This document shows positions 1 to 8,480 of a DNA stretch of 64,000 bases, piece after piece. This stretch comes from Aquimarina aquimarini. Lineage in GTDB: Bacteria > Bacteroidota > Bacteroidia > Flavobacteriales > Flavobacteriaceae. A program made the position numbers and the translations under genes. The stretch spans positions 1 to 64,000 of the forward strand of contig NZ_OMKE01000012.1 of the NCBI RefSeq assembly GCF_900299535.1. The letters run 5' to 3'. Position 1 is the first letter of the stretch; the number at the start of each line of letters is the position of its first letter. The notes under the pieces are model-generated. The model made no database searches. It was not told the DNA's origin and worked only from the letters and a program-made list of their open reading frames with translations.

Positions 1-411
1 GAGTTATATGCTTATTGTTTTATGCCAAGTCATATTCATTTAATTTTTAGATCGGCAGATGATAATCCAGCAGGGTTATTAAGAGATTTTAAAAGCTATA
101 CAGCTAGAAAAATAATCGAAGCTATAACAGAAAACTCGCAAGAAAGTAGAAGAGAGTATTTGCTTTGGTTTTTTGAAAGAGCTGGAAAAAAGAAAGGTAA
201 TGGAGCAAAGTATCAATTTTGGCAACATCATAATAAACCTATTGAGTTATGGAGTGAAGCGGTTATAAAACAAAAAATAGACTATATCCATAATAATCCT
301 GTTGAGGCGGGTTTTGTTACAGATCCAACCCACTGGAAATATAGTAGTGCAAGAAACTTTCAAGAAGATAATACTATATTAGAAATCGATAGCACTGGTT
401 TTTTAGGCTGA
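1..411 (+). CDS. REP-associated tyrosine transposase (RAYT, Y1/IS200-like), 5' end outside window
   Basis: The frame is already open at base 1, so this is the C-terminal part of a longer protein; the ATG at 22 is internal. The HUH metal-binding motif reads PSHIHLIF, with the two His codons at 31-33 and 37-39. The motif DYIHNNPVEAGFV near the C-terminus is the typical RAYT helix and carries the probable catalytic Tyr (about 88 residues after the ATG at 22). RAYTs are single-copy Y1 transposases that process palindromic REP sequences; two REP-like palindromes follow immediately (451-480 and 1351-1380). Family call is firm; activity is not known. An ordinary IS200/IS605 TnpA is the alternative, but the single gene plus nearby palindromes favours RAYT. 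Confidence 0.85.
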   Translation, partial: ELYAYCFMPSHIHLIFRSADDNPAGLLRDFKSYTARKIIEAITENSQESRREYLLWFFERAGKKKGNGAKYQFWQHHNKPIELWSEAVIKQKIDYIHNNPVEAGFVTDPTHWKYSSARNFQEDNTILEIDSTGFLG

Positions 412-450
412 GTATTAATATTTTTATAATGTTTGGATTAACTTTTGTGA

Positions 451-480
451 CCACTAAGCACAGCTTAGCGGGAGCGGGGG
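451..480 (+). repeat. GC-rich palindromic REP-like element, copy 1
   Basis: A 30-bp sequence that begins CCACTAAGC, contains a perfect 6-bp hairpin (CTAAGC-ACA-GCTTAG) and ends in GCGGGAGCGGGGG. It is strikingly GC-rich for this genome. An almost identical copy lies in inverted orientation at 1351-1380, differing only in the hairpin loop region. Position just after the RAYT gene and the hairpin structure are as expected for a REP. The GTAG tetranucleotide of proteobacterial REPs is not seen (GTGA precedes this copy). Confidence 0.75.
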
Positions 481-544
481 ACCAAGAATTAGAAATTTTG
501 ATCAAAGCTCAAATTTCACACGAACCTTAGCGGATCATTATCAT

Positions 545-973
545 ATGGAAAATACCAGAAATGCAATAAGACAGGGGCTTAGTGCAAATGCAGAGCCTTT
601 TACTGGTAATAGCTCATATAATCTTGGAGGAACACAAGGTTTTAAATATTTGAGAGATGTTGGAATTGTTGATGCATTTCCTCTTGCTGATTATGTTTTA
701 CCTGGGAATAAAGGTAGTCGTCATAATAGAGCTGCATTCTTTTTAGGTGGGTATTCTGTTTCATATAAAGTAACTTATGTTGATGTCAATAGAAGAATTG
801 CTAAAGTAAGTTTTAGTGTACACAATAGGTCATCAATTGAATCCGCTACTAGACCTCCTGGTTTAGGTTATACTAAATTTTGGATTTCAATAACTAATAA
901 TTTAAATACAGAATCTGGGCCTACTTCTAATATTTATCAAAATTTTAACTGGAATGAAACAATTAGGTTTTAA
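545..973 (+). CDS. Orphan polymorphic-toxin-like C-terminal domain (hypothetical)
   Basis: The first ATG gives 142 residues, but the frame stays open upstream to 458, inside REP copy 1, and reads sensibly (RNFDQSSNFTRTLADHYH) before the ATG. The reading frame therefore looks like the detached C-terminal part of a larger protein. The product has no signal peptide or membrane segment. It is rich in aromatic, Asn and Arg residues, with a NFTRTLADHYHMENTRNAIRQ helix followed by beta-like segments. It overlaps the next gene by 20 bp. The arrangement of a non-secreted domain translationally overlapping a small lipoprotein resembles toxin-immunity pairs displaced from Rhs-type proteins. I do not recognise a named toxin family, so the toxin role is inference. 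Confidence 0.45.
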   Translation: MENTRNAIRQGLSANAEPFTGNSSYNLGGTQGFKYLRDVGIVDAFPLADYVLPGNKGSRHNRAAFFLGGYSVSYKVTYVDVNRRIAKVSFSVHNRSSIESATRPPGLGYTKFWISITNNLNTESGPTSNIYQNFNWNETIRF

Positions 974-1388
974 TTTATCAATGATTATTTGCTTGCTTTT
1001 ATTTACTAATTGTAATAAAGAATTACAAAAGGATGAAATTTTAGGAAAATGGAGTGATAATAATGTAACAATAAACTTTCTTGATGATTATAAATTTCAG
1101 GGTTATGTAAATGGTAAATTCATTTCATCTTTCAATTCTCAAAAGAAAGATTCTATAGAAGGTAATTATATAATTATAAATGACTCAAAAAGAAGTTTTA
1201 TTCCGATTATAGAGCTATCTATTTCAAATATTAATAAGAACCATGATATAAAAATAGAATTATTTTATAATGACATTGACGAAATACCATTTCTATCAAA
1301 TCATGAAGATAGTTTTTTATATTGTAAATTAACCACCCTTGATGGCCCCCCCCCCGCTCCCGCTAAGTTGTGCTTAGTGGCGTTCTGA
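954..1388 (+). CDS. Small lipoprotein, possible immunity partner
   Basis: A 144-residue protein with a short lipoprotein-type N-terminus (hydrophobic stretch MIICLLLFTNC, lipobox Cys near residue 20). The rest is a soluble domain beginning with the LGKWSDNNVTINFLDDYKF pattern seen in lipocalin-like lipoproteins. The start overlaps the end of the upstream toxin-like frame by 20 bp, implying co-translation. The last dozen codons (GPPPAPAKLCLVAF) are supplied by the inverted REP copy at 1351-1380 plus a C10 tract, so the natural C-terminus may have been replaced when the repeat arrived. The immunity role is inferred from context only. Confidence 0.5.
   Translation: MKQLGFNLSMIICLLLFTNCNKELQKDEILGKWSDNNVTINFLDDYKFQGYVNGKFISSFNSQKKDSIEGNYIIINDSKRSFIPIIELSISNINKNHDIKIELFYNDIDEIPFLSNHEDSFLYCKLTTLDGPPPAPAKLCLVAF
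1351..1380 (-). repeat. GC-rich palindromic REP-like element, copy 2 (inverted)
   Basis: Reverse complement of the 451-480 element with minor differences in the hairpin (loop side ACAAC instead of ACAGC). Together the copies form a long-range inverted repeat enclosing 870 bp. It is preceded by a run of ten C (1346-1355) that overlaps its first five bases. It forms the 3' end of the lipoprotein reading frame. Confidence 0.75.
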
Positions 1389-1470
1389 GTAAGTAAGCTA
1401 TGAATATTTCAGATAAATGAGCAGGAATTATAAATTTCAGAATAAGTCTGGTTTGTATTTTGTGAATTTT

Positions 1471-1486
1471 ACCCCCGCTCGGGGGT
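1471..1486. repeat. Short GC hairpin sharing the CCCCCGCTC core of the REP-like element
   Basis: ACCCCCG-CT-CGGGGGT is a perfect 7-bp stem with a 2-nt loop. Its first half shares CCCCCGCTC with REP copy 2. It may be a degenerate third copy or a stable transcription-stop hairpin; a short T-rich stretch follows but no long T-run. Confidence 0.4.
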
Positions 1487-1586
1487 TCTTGTAATAATAT
1501 TTTTATCTAGATATGTAGGTTTGAGCCTGTAACTGATAACAATAAAGATTGGTAGGTCAATAGTGATAAACACGAGTAAGAAAACT

Positions 1587-1624
1587 AAAAAAAGCGAGGT
1601 AAAAATTTTACACTCGCTTTTTTA
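1587..1624 (+). terminator. Rho-independent terminator hairpin
   Basis: AAAAAAGCGAG followed by GTAAAA-A-TTTTAC and CTCGCTTTTTT forms a nearly continuous 17-bp stem with a T-run on the 3' side. It is about 200 bp after the lipoprotein gene and insulates the following operon. The A-run/T-run symmetry means it can act on both strands. Confidence 0.7.
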
Positions 1625-2176
1625 TATTTTGTAGTGCTCCTTTGGTATAAAGAGCAATAATCTCCTATGTGTCATCATAGCCTACCTGTGAATTGCATAG
1701 CTAGAAGATGCAGGAAGCTGTTTTATGAATTTGATAAGCGGTTTAAGGTTCAAGGTTACTGTAATAGTGTATAAAGTTTTCATAACTGTAATTATTTTAA
1801 TTAATATTCATTTTGTTTGATCATAGTATAACCAATTGTTGTGCCAAAAAATAAAGTTAAATGTATGTGTTTCTTTTTCAGTGTTTTGTGTGCTTTTGTT
1901 TTTTGTGTTAAAATGTAGAGACATGTGTTTGTAGCGTGTTTTTTACTAAGTTTTTGAACTTAAAAGTTAAAAAAATGATTAAAAAATAGGCCAGTTTCAA
2001 AAAACGGTACTTCTATGTAGTATTATTGTACCAGAAAAGGATGTATTGATCCAGATTTTTGTGTTGAATAAAAAAGAGTAGACATAAAAAAATAGGAATA
2101 GTTTTAAAGAGAAATGTGCTAATACAAGCCATGCCATTTCCTTTTGATATTGATAAGAAATTATAGTGTTTCTACA

Positions 2177-2184
2177 TATATTTG
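2177..2184 (+). promoter_or_regulatory. Candidate -7 element of secretion operon promoter
   Basis: TATATTTG matches the Bacteroidota -7 consensus TAnnTTTG and lies 20 bp before the ATG at 2205. A TTG at 2150-2152 could serve as the -33 element, with a rather long 24-bp spacer. Confidence 0.45.
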
Positions 2185-2204
2185 AAGCACAATAGAATAA
2201 ACAT

Positions 2205-2615
2205 ATGAGAAAAGTCCTACCCACAAAAATAAAAGCCTTCAATTTACAGGAGATGCTTCTTGTACTGGCCATTATTGGTATTTTGTTGTTGATAGCATTG
2301 CCAAATTTCTTGCCTTTGATAGCACAAACCAAGGCACAAGAAGCCAAAATACAGCTCAAAACGATTAGTAATATGCAAACGCAATATCGATACCTTAATT
2401 CTAAGTATTCGATGGATTTTACTGAGCTTAATTATGAAGCCCCTAAAACGGTAAAGAATGGGGGTACTGCCAATTATAGCTATGAAGTGCTTCAGGCGAG
2501 TGTATCTAATTTTAAAGCAAGAGCCACAGCCGTAGTTGATTTTGATGGAGATGGCGTGTTTAATGTGTGGGAAATAGACGAAAACGGTAACCCTAAACAA
2601 ATAATAAAAGACTGA
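2205..2615 (+). CDS. Major (pseudo)pilin, GspG/PilA-like
   Basis: A 136-residue prepilin. A short basic leader ends ...TKIKA and is followed by FNLQEMLLVLAIIGILLLIA, the type III signal sequence with Glu at +5 and a hydrophobic N-terminal helix. It should be cleaved between Ala and Phe by the prepilin peptidase encoded directly downstream. The C-terminal half contains DFDGDGVFNVWEIDENG, an Asp-rich loop like the calcium-binding loop of GspG pseudopilins. It is the first gene of the operon and abuts the next start (stop and start share the base at 2615). It is most likely the major subunit of the pseudopilus; a true type IV pilin is the alternative. Confidence 0.85.
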   Translation: MRKVLPTKIKAFNLQEMLLVLAIIGILLLIALPNFLPLIAQTKAQEAKIQLKTISNMQTQYRYLNSKYSMDFTELNYEAPKTVKNGGTANYSYEVLQASVSNFKARATAVVDFDGDGVFNVWEIDENGNPKQIIKD

Positions 2616-3097
2616 TGCTTTTGGTCAAAATACTTAGCCTGGTGGTATTAGCAGCAATAGCTTATCAAGATCTTAGCGATAGAAAAGTGTATACTTTTGT
2701 ATTCCCTGTGCTTATTGGCTTATTAGGATATTTACACTATCAAAGCGTAGAAATAATTACTTTTATAAGTGCGATATGTATCAATATTGCAATGCTTACT
2801 ATTATTATAGGTTTATTATACCTATATACAATAGTAAAAATAAAACGACCTTTTTTTGAAGAAGTATTCGGGATGGGTGATGTGCTCTTTTTTGTAGCAC
2901 TTGCTATAGGATTTCCTACCATGACATTTATAATTTTATTTGTCTTTTCATTAATTTTTTCTTTGCTGGTATGGTTGGTTCTTAAAAAAAGAGCAAAACA
3001 TGATTCAGTACCGTTGGCGGGATATATGTCTATATTTTTTGGAGTATTGTTTATAATGCAATGGGTGACTAATTCATTAACACTGTATCTGATATGA
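2615..3097 (+). CDS. Prepilin peptidase, A24 family, short form
   Basis: A 160-residue, roughly six-TM membrane aspartyl protease that cleaves prepilin leaders. The two catalytic aspartates are visible: D19 in AYQDLSDRKV and D89 in the GMGD motif (GxGD). Unlike classical PilD/GspO it lacks the N-terminal cytoplasmic N-methyltransferase domain, resembling the CpaA/TadV or archaeal-type short peptidases. The start at 2615 overlaps the stop of the pilin gene, and its own stop overlaps the next start (ATGA). Its substrates are presumably the pilin at 2205 and the minor pseudopilins at 10622-12656. Confidence 0.85.
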   Translation: MLLVKILSLVVLAAIAYQDLSDRKVYTFVFPVLIGLLGYLHYQSVEIITFISAICINIAMLTIIIGLLYLYTIVKIKRPFFEEVFGMGDVLFFVALAIGFPTMTFIILFVFSLIFSLLVWLVLKKRAKHDSVPLAGYMSIFFGVLFIMQWVTNSLTLYLI

Positions 3098-4512
3098 GTA
3101 CTACAAAAAATTATGAAATACCAGTGCATTTGAAACAGATGATTACTTCAAATCAAGCATTTCATTATAGAATAATACCAGTAGTAAAAGAAGAGGGGAT
3201 ACTTCATCTCAAATCTGATACTCAGCAAGCCAATGCGCTACAAAAAGAGCTGACCATTATTTTGGGATGTGAGATTGCTATAGTAGAGGAAACCACAGAA
3301 AATATACAGGCGTATCTTGCTTTTAATTATCGTAAGACAACCACTTCTTCTAGTGAAAAACTACAATATGAAGATCAATTTTTGCAAAAATTGATTGCTA
3401 CAGCCAAAGATTTTGGGAGTAGCGATATTCATATGGAACCTTATGAGAAGTTTTGTAGAGTACGTTTTAGGCTAGACGGTAAGCTAAAAGAGCAATACAC
3501 AATTTCTAGTACAGAATACCCACAATTAGTCAATCAAATCAAAATACAGTCAGGACTAGATATATCTCAAAAAAGACTCGCGCAGGATGGTAGAATAACT
3601 TTTAAGGAAGGAACAGACGAATTTGATATCAGGGTTTCTACTATGCCAACATTATATGGAGAAAAGATAGTATTGAGGTTATTAAATAGGAATACACAAG
3701 AGGTTTCTTTGAATGAATTAGGGTTTACTCAAGAAGAAATACATGAATATCGTGAAGCTATCAAAAACCCTCAAGGAATTATCCTGATTTCTGGACCTAC
3801 AGGGTCAGGTAAAACCACGACACTGTATGCTACCTTAAAAGAACTCAATAAGGAGACTACAAATATTCTTACTATAGAAGACCCTATAGAATATACATTG
3901 CAGGGGATTAATCAGGTACAACTTAGAGAAGATATCGAATTTGATTTTCCTGCCGCACTACGTGCCTTTTTGCGTCAGGATCCAGATATTATTATGGTAG
4001 GAGAGATCAGAGATGATCGTACTGCAGGAATGGCTATCAAGGCGGCATTGACAGGACACTTGGTTTTGTCTACAATACATACCAATTCGGCTTGGGCAAC
4101 CATCTCTAGATTAATAGATATGAAGGTGCCTGCATTTTTACTGGCCAATACAATCACTATGAGTATTGCACAGCGATTGGTAAGAAAGCTGTGTCCTCAT
4201 TGTAAAACAAAGAAAAAGACAGAAAGTAAAGATTTTCCTGCAGGGTTTGAAATTCCCGAAGCTATAGAACAACATTATATTGCTGTAGGGTGCAATCAAT
4301 GTTATCATACAGGATATATGGGTCGTAAGGCAATTTATGAGATACTGCCTATTACAAAAGAATTGGAGACAGCTATACGGCATAATGAATTGCAGATCGA
4401 TAGCTATTTAGAAAAAAGAAATATAAACACATTACAACATAACGCCATACGCATGGTTCTTAATGGAGAAACTTCTGTAGAAGAAGTATATGCACTGTTG
4501 GCGGATAATTAA
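3094..4512 (+). CDS. gspE: Type II secretion / type IV pilus assembly ATPase, GspE/PilB-like
   Basis: A 472-residue cytoplasmic hexameric ATPase that drives pseudopilus assembly. Walker A GPTGSGKT lies at 234-241. The Asp box/Walker B segment LRQDPDIIMVGEIRD begins at 293. A zinc-binding tetracysteine is intact (C367, C370, C400, C403), as in GspE and PilB rather than the retraction ATPase PilT. The N-terminal domain is short (about 110 residues) compared with E. coli GspE. Its start overlaps the peptidase stop. The assembly (not retraction) assignment rests on the Zn motif. Confidence 0.93.
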   Translation: MSTTKNYEIPVHLKQMITSNQAFHYRIIPVVKEEGILHLKSDTQQANALQKELTIILGCEIAIVEETTENIQAYLAFNYRKTTTSSSEKLQYEDQFLQKLIATAKDFGSSDIHMEPYEKFCRVRFRLDGKLKEQYTISSTEYPQLVNQIKIQSGLDISQKRLAQDGRITFKEGTDEFDIRVSTMPTLYGEKIVLRLLNRNTQEVSLNELGFTQEEIHEYREAIKNPQGIILISGPTGSGKTTTLYATLKELNKETTNILTIEDPIEYTLQGINQVQLREDIEFDFPAALRAFLRQDPDIIMVGEIRDDRTAGMAIKAALTGHLVLSTIHTNSAWATISRLIDMKVPAFLLANTITMSIAQRLVRKLCPHCKTKKKTESKDFPAGFEIPEAIEQHYIAVGCNQCYHTGYMGRKAIYEILPITKELETAIRHNELQIDSYLEKRNINTLQHNAIRMVLNGETSVEEVYALLADN

Positions 4513-4517
4513 TTATT

Positions 4518-6734
4518 ATGAAAATACATCGACTGATACTTATTTTTACACTGGCAATAGGAATACAGCTTTTTGCGCAGGAAAATTACCAAACTCTTGG
4601 GCAAGATAATACGCGAGTTGCTACGATAGAAAATAAGTTGCAATTACTGAATGTAGATATTCCTGGATTATCAGAAAAAGTAAATGTAAATATTTCTAAC
4701 ACCTCATTACTTAATTTTTTACGTGCAGTATCTCAAGTACATAAAATAAATATTAATCTATCACAGGAGTTAAACAATATTACTATTGTCAATGGATTTA
4801 ATAATGTAAGTGTTCAGGATTTATTAGTGTTTTTGGTCAAAGAATATCAATTAGATATTGTGTTTACAGGTAATATTTTATCGATAAAACCATTTACCCC
4901 TCCAGTAGTTGTTCCTGCAGAAAAAGAAATTATAGCGCAATATGATGTTCTTGCAACTACTCTATCGCTGGATTTGAAAAATGACCCTTTGCCAAAGGTA
5001 TTTAGAAAAATAACAGAAGCTTCAGGTAAGAATCTATTATTTACACCAGAGTTGAATAGTAAAAATCTAAACCTCTTTATAAGTAATGTTTCTTTTGATA
5101 TTGCTATGAAAAAACTAGCAGAGGCCAATGATCTTGATTTTAATAAAACAAGAGACGGGTTTTATGAGTTTGCTGCTTTTCCTCAACAAGGAGCTGATGG
5201 AAGTAATCAGGTTGGTTACCGCCCCAGACGAGCTAATTTTTCATATAAGGTAATAGATACTGTAGCACGGGTTATATCTGTTGATCTTAGAGATACACCC
5301 ATATCCAATGTAATCTATACACTGTCAGAAGATCTGAAACTTGATATTTTTACTGCTTCTCCATTAGAAAACGCAGGAACAGTAACCGTAAAAGCAGAAT
5401 CGATTTCTTTTGATGCTTTGCTGGTCAAAATTTTTGAGAGTAATATACATACAGCGCAGAAAACTACATCAGGTAATGAGTCTAGGCAGAACAATACCAA
5501 TAACTATAATACACAGTCACCCTCACAAAATAGAGCACCCGTATCAAATGCATTTACATTCAAAAGAGAAGGAAATGTATATTATTTTGGTACCGAAGAT
5601 CAGTTGGCACTCAAAAAAATAGAACTGGTACAAATGATGCATCGCTCTATTGCTATGCTTGGAGATGCAAACCCTTCTAATTCTTATGGCAATAGTTTTA
5701 ATAATTCTAATTTTACAACAGGAGGAGTTAATTATATATCAGGAGGTTCCAGTTCAGGGTTCAATCAAAATGGAAGTAATGCCATAAACCAGCGGGGATC
5801 ATCTTTTAGAAATACAAGTTCTTCCTCTGCAGGAACACAGCGGGTAGGATCTATTTCAGATATTTTTCCCTCAACAGTAACAGCAGGATTAGATGTCAAG
5901 ATAGATACAGAGCTTAATAGTTTTGTGGTGAGCGGTGCAGGAACACGTGTAGAGAAATTTAAAAATTTCATTAAGTACATAGATAAACCAGTACCTTTGA
6001 TTTTGATCGAGGTAATGATTCTAGAGGTAAATCGCTCTGCGAAGGTAGAGACGGGGGTAGAGTTTGGAATTGGTAAAGAACCCGTTACTACAGAAGGAAG
6101 GATTTTTCCTGATGCAAAAATTACTTTGGGTGCCTCAACAATAAATAGGGTAATTGGTGGATTTGATGGTTTTGGATCTTTAAACTTAGGCAATGTAGTG
6201 CCTAATTTTTATATGGATATCAAAGCCATGGAAAGTAATGGTAATATAAAAATATTGTCTACTCCCAAGCTAAGTACTCTAAATGGACATAAAGCTTATT
6301 TATCGAGTGGGCAAACTACCTATTATGCGGTTACCAATCAAAACTTCTTTGGATCGCAGATCCCTCAAACATCAGAAGTGGTCAATTACCTTCCAATAGA
6401 TGCAGAGTTGGCTTTAGAATTCAAGCCTTTTGTATCAGGAGATGGGCAAATAACGTTAGATATACAGGTGATCCAATCCAGTTTTAGTGGAGATCGTATT
6501 GCAGAAAATGCTCCACCAGATATTAATAGTCGTAGATTTTCATCAATTATGAGAATGCGAGCAAATGATGTTGCTATTCTTGGCGGTATAGAACAAAAAG
6601 TTAAGAATGACTCAGGGTCAGGAGTGCCTTTATTATCGCGTATCCCAGTTTTGAAATGGCTATTTAGTAAAAGAACTCGAGAGGACAGTAAGAAAAAATT
6701 AAATGTAATTATTAAACCAACTGTTTTTTATTAA
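4518..6734 (+). CDS. gspD: Secretin, GspD/PilQ-like outer-membrane channel
   Basis: A 738-residue protein with a signal peptide (about residues 1-21, ending LFAQ). It has several N-domains (N0/STN-like around 45-115, then repeats around 155-340) and a low-complexity Asn/Ser/Gly-rich linker (about 380-450). The C-terminal secretin barrel domain ends VPLLSRIPVLKWLF, the hallmark secretin box. It would form the outer-membrane pore for substrates or the pilus. It is only 5 bp from gspE, and the next gene starts within its stop codon (TAATG). The long N/S/G linker is unusual for secretins and may be a flexible periplasmic spacer. Confidence 0.92.
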   Translation: MKIHRLILIFTLAIGIQLFAQENYQTLGQDNTRVATIENKLQLLNVDIPGLSEKVNVNISNTSLLNFLRAVSQVHKININLSQELNNITIVNGFNNVSVQDLLVFLVKEYQLDIVFTGNILSIKPFTPPVVVPAEKEIIAQYDVLATTLSLDLKNDPLPKVFRKITEASGKNLLFTPELNSKNLNLFISNVSFDIAMKKLAEANDLDFNKTRDGFYEFAAFPQQGADGSNQVGYRPRRANFSYKVIDTVARVISVDLRDTPISNVIYTLSEDLKLDIFTASPLENAGTVTVKAESISFDALLVKIFESNIHTAQKTTSGNESRQNNTNNYNTQSPSQNRAPVSNAFTFKREGNVYYFGTEDQLALKKIELVQMMHRSIAMLGDANPSNSYGNSFNNSNFTTGGVNYISGGSSSGFNQNGSNAINQRGSSFRNTSSSSAGTQRVGSISDIFPSTVTAGLDVKIDTELNSFVVSGAGTRVEKFKNFIKYIDKPVPLILIEVMILEVNRSAKVETGVEFGIGKEPVTTEGRIFPDAKITLGASTINRVIGGFDGFGSLNLGNVVPNFYMDIKAMESNGNIKILSTPKLSTLNGHKAYLSSGQTTYYAVTNQNFFGSQIPQTSEVVNYLPIDAELALEFKPFVSGDGQITLDIQVIQSSFSGDRIAENAPPDINSRRFSSIMRMRANDVAILGGIEQKVKNDSGSGVPLLSRIPVLKWLFSKRTREDSKKKLNVIIKPTVFY

Positions 6735-7951
6735 TGAGGAGTCTGTTATCGTCATATAACCCTATAGGAAAAACCCTAGTTGCTCTAGAATATTCTATTC
6801 AGCAAGAAGAATTGGTTGTTTTTGGTTTGGAACTGGTGCAAAAAAAAGGCGAATTAAATATTGCCCAAACGTTTACTTTAAAAGAATTAGAGAAGTTACA
6901 ATCTGTTTTAAAAACAACAGCAGGAGTACATCTGGTCATAACAGATGATCAGGTATTATATAAAGAAGTTTTTAATACAGGTACAGATGCAGAGGTAGTA
7001 GGTGAGGCTTTTCCTAATTTGAATCTGAATGATTTTTATTATCAAATTCTTCGATCAACAGAAAAATCATTTATAGCAGTAAGTAGAAAAGAATATGTAG
7101 AAAACTGTATTCAGGAATTTAAAGGTATAAAAGGTAAGATTGTTACAATTTCTTTGGGAGCTCTAGCAACAATAGCTTTGGCAGCATATGCAGAAGGAGA
7201 AATATTACATAGTCATACTGTAGCGATAGGTTTCAAAAATGAAGAAATCATATCAATTAATACCAAAAAAGAAGAAGTAATAGAGCATTATACTATAGAA
7301 GGTTTAGCCTTTTCCTCTACACATACATTATCACTGGCAACAGCTCTGGATGCCGTGATAAAAAACAATAAAATTTCTGGGAATCTTGATGCCAGAAATA
7401 AAAAATTACAAAAGGCATATAAAGAGTCTAGGTTTTTTAAAAACACATTACAAATAGGTGTTGGGTTTCTCTTGGTAGCATTGTTAATTAATTTTTTTGT
7501 TTTTAATGCAAACTATAAAAAATGGCAAGGATTGCAAGAAGAACTTCAGGTGTATACAGTACAAAAGGAGCAAATAACAAATAAACAGGCTGAGGTTACT
7601 ACCAAAGAAGCTTTGGTGGAAAGTATATTGGCTACTGGGTTTTCTAAAAGTTCATGGTTTATCAATTCTATAGTACAAGCCCAACCCAGTACGATTATAT
7701 TAACATCATTTGCATATCAGCCTTTAAAAAAACCAATTAGAAAGGATAAGAGTATTATTCTTGAGAAAGAAATGATTGCTATTTCGGGGACCTCAATAGA
7801 TAAATCGGATTTTACCATCTGGTTAAGAACAATAGAAGGATTAGAGTTTGTAGATTCAGTAACAATTACACAATATGGGATAAACAAAAAGAATACTTCA
7901 GATTTTGAGTTAACGATTAATATCAAAACGAGTAATGAAACAACAGACTAA
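6734..7951 (+). CDS. Inner-membrane platform protein, GspL / PilM-PilN-like
   Basis: A 405-residue protein with a cytoplasmic N-terminal region of about 235 residues, one membrane helix (LQIGVGFLLVALLINFFVF, about 240-258), then a coiled-coil and a ferredoxin-like periplasmic domain. This is the architecture of GspL, or of PilM fused to PilN. The N-terminal half should recruit GspE to the membrane. The short overlap with the secretin stop and with the GspM-like gene behind it supports this. Sequence similarity is weak by eye, so the family call depends on topology and gene order. Confidence 0.65.
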   Translation: MRSLLSSYNPIGKTLVALEYSIQQEELVVFGLELVQKKGELNIAQTFTLKELEKLQSVLKTTAGVHLVITDDQVLYKEVFNTGTDAEVVGEAFPNLNLNDFYYQILRSTEKSFIAVSRKEYVENCIQEFKGIKGKIVTISLGALATIALAAYAEGEILHSHTVAIGFKNEEIISINTKKEEVIEHYTIEGLAFSSTHTLSLATALDAVIKNNKISGNLDARNKKLQKAYKESRFFKNTLQIGVGFLLVALLINFFVFNANYKKWQGLQEELQVYTVQKEQITNKQAEVTTKEALVESILATGFSKSSWFINSIVQAQPSTIILTSFAYQPLKKPIRKDKSIILEKEMIAISGTSIDKSDFTIWLRTIEGLEFVDSVTITQYGINKKNTSDFELTINIKTSNETTD

Positions 7952-8453
7952 AAATATTATACTGAGTATAGTGCTATTTTGCGTGCTTTTGATTGCGTAT
8001 CGTTTTGGTTTTTCTAAAACTTTTGCGATACGGTCTGAAGTTGCAAAGTTAGAATACGAGAAAGAGAAATACTTGGCTGCACCAAAGCAATTGGTAGCAT
8101 TGACAAAAAAAGAACAACAGCTTGATGTTATTTTAGCAAAAAATAATGTAGAAGGAAATTCTCTGCAACATAATCTGTTGAAAACATTGCATTCGTTGTC
8201 TGCAACATCAGGGATTAAAATAATTTCTTTTGAGGAACCTCATATTTATTTTAACAAAGATATAAAAGAAGGAACAACCACCTATGATTTTGTTTTACAA
8301 GGTGATTATAAAGGGTTGATAGGAGTGATATATGCATTAGAGCAAGAGTATAGTTTTGGGAATATTGCCCAAGTTTATTTTGAGAAAAAGAAAAATTTTA
8401 GATCAGGAGCAAAATACTTGCAATGCAAGGTGTTATTGCAACGTCTTAATTAA
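7935..8453 (+). CDS. GspM / PilO-like inner-membrane protein
   Basis: A 172-residue bitopic protein: a short cytoplasmic tail, a membrane helix (about residues 8-26), a coiled-coil (about 35-75) and a small alpha/beta domain. This topology and the position after a GspL/PilN-like gene are those of GspM/PilO, which pair with GspL/PilN in the periplasm. It overlaps the upstream gene by 17 bp. Confidence 0.65.
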   Translation: MKQQTKNIILSIVLFCVLLIAYRFGFSKTFAIRSEVAKLEYEKEKYLAAPKQLVALTKKEQQLDVILAKNNVEGNSLQHNLLKTLHSLSATSGIKIISFEEPHIYFNKDIKEGTTTYDFVLQGDYKGLIGVIYALEQEYSFGNIAQVYFEKKKNFRSGAKYLQCKVLLQRLN

Positions 8454-8480
8454 TTACGATAAAAATAGAAGAACAATAGT

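Larger units (their letters stand above)
1389..2204. other. Long intergenic region
   Basis: About 800 bp without a supportable gene. It holds the GC hairpin at 1471-1486, the strong terminator hairpin at 1587-1624 and, at its right end, the candidate promoter of the secretion operon. The stretch 1630-2150 is T-rich on the plus strand, with no structure I can name. Confidence 0.5.

Noticed and set aside
1997-2600. Minus-strand open frames opposite the pilin
   Set aside because: They overlap a clear prepilin in the other strand, lack any domain signature and have no own promoter.
5765-6193. 142-codon minus-strand frame opposite the secretin
   Set aside because: Antisense to the conserved secretin domain; no homology pattern.
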